From RPQJ01 sp963754535 (GTDB lineage: Bacteria > Pseudomonadota > Gammaproteobacteria > Steroidobacterales > Steroidobacteraceae), in the NCBI GenBank assembly GCA_963754535.1, contig CAVWGG010000016.1, positions 1 to 64,000 of the forward strand: DNA of 64,000 nt. Reading direction: 5' to 3'. Shown one piece after another: positions 63,088 to 64,000 of this stretch; position 1 is the first letter of the stretch; each line of letters opens with the position of its first letter. The position numbers were made by a program, and so were the translations under genes. The notes below the pieces were generated by a model. That model did no database searches and was not told the origin of the DNA. It saw only the letters and a program-made list of their open reading frames with translations.

Positions 63088-63657
63088 TCAGTCACTGCAG
63101 CCGAAATCGCAGCCGCCGGTCCCGGGATCGAGTCGCGCCATCAGCAGGGCGTCGTAATCGACGTCGTCGACTCGCATGTAGTTGCGGCAGGTGCCTTCCT
63201 GGATGAAACCGAACCGCCGATAGAGCGCGATGGCTGCGGCGTTGTCCGCACGTACGATCAATTCGGACCGCCGGATCCCGCGCGCCAGCGCAAGTTCGAG
63301 CGTGGCGGCGAGCATGCGGCCGCCGATGCCCCGGCCCCGGTAGGCCGCGACGATTCCCATGCCGAGCACCGCGGTGTGCCGCAGGGTGGGCGTCGTTTTC
63401 GGCCGCAGGTCGCACCAGCCCACCACCGCTTCGTCGGCCACCGCCACCACGTGCACCGCGCCATCCTTGAGGCTGTTGAGCACGAACCGCCGAGTGCGCA
63501 CGAACGACGGCGCCTCGAGCATCGCAAGGTAGCGGCGTTCCTTCGCAACGCTGTCGAGTGCCACGTGAAATCCGGCGATGTGCTGCCGGCCGATCGGCAC
63601 TATTTCGATGCCTGCCGCCGAAGATGTGGCCGCCTTGGACCCGAACGCGCTGTTCAT
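63088..63657 (-). CDS. GNAT-family N-acetyltransferase
   Basis: 189 residues from ATG 63657. The acetyl-CoA site is GMGIVAAYRGRGIGGRMLAA, followed by ELIVRADNAAAIALYRRFGF, the conserved late helix-strand segment of RimI-like GNATs. No specific substrate is deducible. It is divergent from the partial TPR gene, with 86 bp between. Confidence 0.85.
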   Translation of the reverse strand: MNSAFGSKAATSSAAGIEIVPIGRQHIAGFHVALDSVAKERRYLAMLEAPSFVRTRRFVLNSLKDGAVHVVAVADEAVVGWCDLRPKTTPTLRHTAVLGMGIVAAYRGRGIGGRMLAATLELALARGIRRSELIVRADNAAAIALYRRFGFIQEGTCRNYMRVDDVDYDALLMARLDPGTGGCDFGCSD

Positions 63658-63743
63658 GCGCGCATCCTCGCATGGGTCGACCCGCGGCGTCGTCGGGCAG
63701 CAAGCTGCCAACGAGTCGTCCGATCTCTTATCCTTCGCGCACC

Positions 63744-64000
63744 ATGAATACACCCCTGAACGACGGCCCCGCGCTTGCACGCGCTGCCGCCGACGCCCTC
63801 CGCCGCGGCGACGCACGTGCCGCACGCGATCTCTTCCTGCAGGCGGCGAAGGCCGGGCAAGTCGACGTCCCGGTGCTGCTGGGGCTCGGGTTTGCGTGCC
63901 GGGCGCTGCAGGACTGGGGCGGCATGGGCGCATCGGCCGATCGCGTCCTCGCGCTCGAGCCGCGCAACCTGCGCGCCCTGGTGATGAAGGGCGACAGTCT
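63744..64000 (+). CDS. TPR-type protein, truncated by window end
   Basis: ATG 63744 opens a frame that runs off the end: MNTPLNDGPALARAAADALR, GDARAARDLFLQAAKAGQVD, LGLGFACRALQDW, LALEPRNLRALVMKGD. The helix-pair periodicity and the LEPRNLRALVMKGD segment are typical tetratricopeptide repeats. Such TPRs often precede an aspartyl/asparaginyl hydroxylase domain in this lineage, but that part is outside the window. Confidence 0.55.
   Translation, partial: MNTPLNDGPALARAAADALRRGDARAARDLFLQAAKAGQVDVPVLLGLGFACRALQDWGGMGASADRVLALEPRNLRALVMKGDS

Overview
The window is high-GC DNA from a Gammaproteobacterium. Housekeeping content (argS, priA, comM, yajQ, pntAB, cysB, a phasin, a SPOR protein) points to the Xanthomonadales/Nevskiales/Steroidobacter neighbourhood. 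That placement is inferred from gene content only. Coding density is high and most genes sit in short, tightly coupled operons.

Layout. 0.1-4.9 kb: a chaperone-usher (spore-coat-U/Csu type) pilus locus with two SCPU pilins, a usher and a chaperone on the minus strand, facing a lone secreted SCPU-like gene with a CRP/Clp-type site upstream. 5.1-8.6 kb: a large alpha/beta-hydrolase + M17-N-like + CHAT-protease fusion behind a PCu(A)C copper chaperone. 8.6-11.6 kb: oxyR, a Nudix hydrolase, a 2-hydroxyacid dehydrogenase and a GIY-YIG-like protein. 11.7-16.7 kb: a bidirectional NAD-linked [NiFe] hydrogenase cluster, hoxFUYHW, whose first four genes are riddled with frame breaks. 16.7-19.2 kb: a DUF3011 protein and a fatty-acid desaturase. 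19.2-26.8 kb: a five-gene operon nfnA-nfnB-korA-korB plus a 730-residue ferredoxin-tailed protein. 27-31.6 kb: yajQ, a TlpA-like lipoprotein, DUF2780 and a HerA-like ATPase. 31.7-38.0 kb: a sulfate ABC transporter operon (CysA with an extra universal-stress-like tail, CysT, CysW) continuing into a histidine kinase and response regulator. 38.1-41.4 kb: exonuclease, PhnA-like, LysM, lipoprotein and phasin genes. 41.4-48.3 kb: an ABC exporter, two tandem sulfate-binding proteins, an OprO/P-type porin and cysB. 48.3-54.8 kb: comM, SPOR, argS, priA. 55-57 kb: an ECF sigma operon with a repeat-rich DUF3106 protein. 57.3-60.3 kb: pntAB. 60.4-64 kb: an HNH nuclease, a large hairpin-array element, a LysR regulator, a GNAT acetyltransferase and the start of a TPR gene.

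Themes. Sulfate acquisition is split over two loci (cysA-T-W-HK-RR; sbp-sbp-porin-cysB) that should work together. Redox metabolism is prominent: Hox makes or uses NADH and H2, NfnAB links NADH, NADPH and ferredoxin, KorAB uses ferredoxin, and PntAB couples NADH/NADPH to the proton gradient.

Caution. About 14 genes carry apparent frameshifts. Several are single extra or missing bases while the protein stays well conserved in the next frame, so residual indel errors in the assembly are at least as likely as true gene decay, especially in 0.7-4.8 and 11.7-16.3 kb. The most unusual non-coding feature is a 460-bp hairpin array at 61.1-61.55 kb.
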